A stretch of 6,160 nucleotides of DNA, taken from contig CAIJJH010000126.1 of assembly GCA_903820955.1 (NCBI GenBank), forward strand, positions 1-6,160. Reading direction: 5' to 3'. Position numbers and translations under genes: made by a program. Every line of letters starts with the position of its first letter. The stretch's first letter is position 1. Under the pieces are notes generated by a model. That model ran no database searches, was not told the origin of the DNA, and saw nothing but the letters and a program-made list of their open reading frames with translations. The stretch is from an uncultured Micrococcales bacterium (GTDB lineage: Bacteria > Actinomycetota > Actinomycetes > Actinomycetales > Microbacteriaceae). Shown piece after piece: positions 5,459 through 6,160 of the stretch.

Positions 5459-6160
5459 TGATGCTCCAAGTCGTTCCGTTTGCGGTGTCTTCGATCGAAA
5501 CACCTAGTTGGCTTAGTTGCTCGCGAATCGAGTCCGATCGCGAAAAATCTTTGTTGGCACGTGCCAAGTTGCGCTCTTCAAGCAGCGTTTCAACCCTAGC
5601 CGCAAGTTCGGGGCTCGATGTCTTTTGCTCGCTCGTGATACCAAGCACCGCAGCCATGGCCAAGATCTCGCCGATTAGCGATTCATCACCCGAGTTGGCG
5701 GCACGAACCGCGTCATGCAGCACTGCGAGCGCTCCTGGAACATGGAAGTCGGCGTCCATGGCGTTCCTGAATTCTGCGGGCACCTCGGTGGCAACAGCGG
5801 TTGAGTTTCGAGCCATGAGGTTTTTGATGCGTGAAAGCGCGGTTTCGGCCTCGGCGATAACGCCTGGGGAATAGTCGAGATTCGATCGGTAGTGCGCCGA
5901 TCCGAGCCAGTAGCGAACAGCCGCGGGGCTCCCCTGATCGAATACCTCATCGACCGAGACGCCGTTGCCAAGCGACTTGGACATTTTCTGCCCCGAAACC
6001 GTGACTAGGCCATTGTGCATCCAGTAGCTAGCAAACTCGTAACCGGCCGCGCTCGATTGCGCCAGCTCGTTTTCGTGGTGCGGAAACCTCCGGTCGAGCC
6101 CGCCACCGTGACTGTCGAAGGATTCGCCGAATTCCGCGTAGGTCATAGCCGAGCACTCGA
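5451..6160 (-). CDS. cysS: Cysteinyl-tRNA synthetase, C-terminal 235 residues plus, cut by window edge
   Basis: This class I synthetase charges tRNA-Cys with cysteine in the cytosol. The frame is open to the right edge; the methionine at 6146 is internal. Near the edge it reads ECSAM, then GGGLDRRFPHHENELAQS, which carries three of the family's four zinc ligands (Cys of ECSA, first His and last Glu of HHENE). The KMSKS signature is exact, in SGQKMSKSLGN (codons at 5973-5987). The helical domain and a short C-terminal tRNA-binding part follow, ending TTWSING. The HIGH motif and Rossmann first half lie outside. The stop (5451-5453) falls inside rlmB, an 8-nt overlap. cysS followed by rlmB is a known actinobacterial order, commonly with ispD/ispF upstream, so those genes may lie beyond the edge. 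I see no MshC-type features: exact KMSKS and the gene order favour CysS. Confidence 0.95.
   Translation of the reverse strand, partial: ECSAMTYAEFGESFDSHGGGLDRRFPHHENELAQSSAAGYEFASYWMHNGLVTVSGQKMSKSLGNGVSVDEVFDQGSPAAVRYWLGSAHYRSNLDYSPGVIAEAETALSRIKNLMARNSTAVATEVPAEFRNAMDADFHVPGALAVLHDAVRAANSGDESLIGEILAMAAVLGITSEQKTSSPELAARVETLLEERNLARANKDFSRSDSIREQLSQLGVSIEDTANGTTWSING

Noticed and set aside
5036..5461. 141-codon plus-strand frame over rlmB
   Set aside because: It is antisense to the low-complexity basic tail of RlmB, which leaves several frames open; no domain is seen.

Overview
The window looks like ordinary chromosomal core genome from an actinobacterium, most likely Micrococcales/Microbacteriaceae (possibly one of the small freshwater lineages; this placement is an inference from protein style and moderate G+C). 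Pointers are: a groEL with no groES upstream and with HrcA-type CIRCE operators, a membrane-anchored LytR_C protein of the size of mycobacterial VirR, the cysS-rlmB pair with the long basic N-terminal extension of actinobacterial RlmB, and a stand-alone sugar-ABC ATPase of the MsiK/UgpC type. I see no mobile element, CRISPR array, phage gene or disrupted gene.

Layout. Positions 1-1729 are all on the minus strand: the 5' two-fifths or so of groEL (runs off the left edge), its operator region with two tandem CIRCE elements, a strong terminator, a cold-shock protein gene with a structured leader and an AT-rich promoter, and a VirR-like LytR_C gene. At 1730-1787 a short divergent promoter region with a perfect 14-bp palindrome leads into msrB on the plus strand. 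msrB converges at 3 nt spacing on a tRNA-Thr(TGU) gene, which lies 44 bp downstream of a membrane-anchored DsbA-like oxidoreductase on the minus strand. A second divergent region (3138-3288), with two palindromes and a leader hairpin, separates that gene from ugpC/msiK on the plus strand. A long bidirectional terminator (4380-4429) separates ugpC from the convergent rlmB and cysS, which overlap by 8 nt and form an operon; cysS runs off the right edge.

Function. The left half groups stress and envelope functions: chaperonin, RNA chaperone, envelope protein and methionine sulfoxide repair. The middle adds an extracytoplasmic thiol oxidoreductase. The right half is central metabolism and translation: sugar import energy, 23S rRNA 2'-O-methylation and cysteinyl-tRNA synthesis. 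The most interesting signals are regulatory: two correctly spaced CIRCE operators, a csp leader whose two hairpins close fully only in the sense RNA, symmetric palindromes in both divergent promoter regions, and a tRNA antisense strand that may end msrB transcription. No undescribed multi-gene system is evident.
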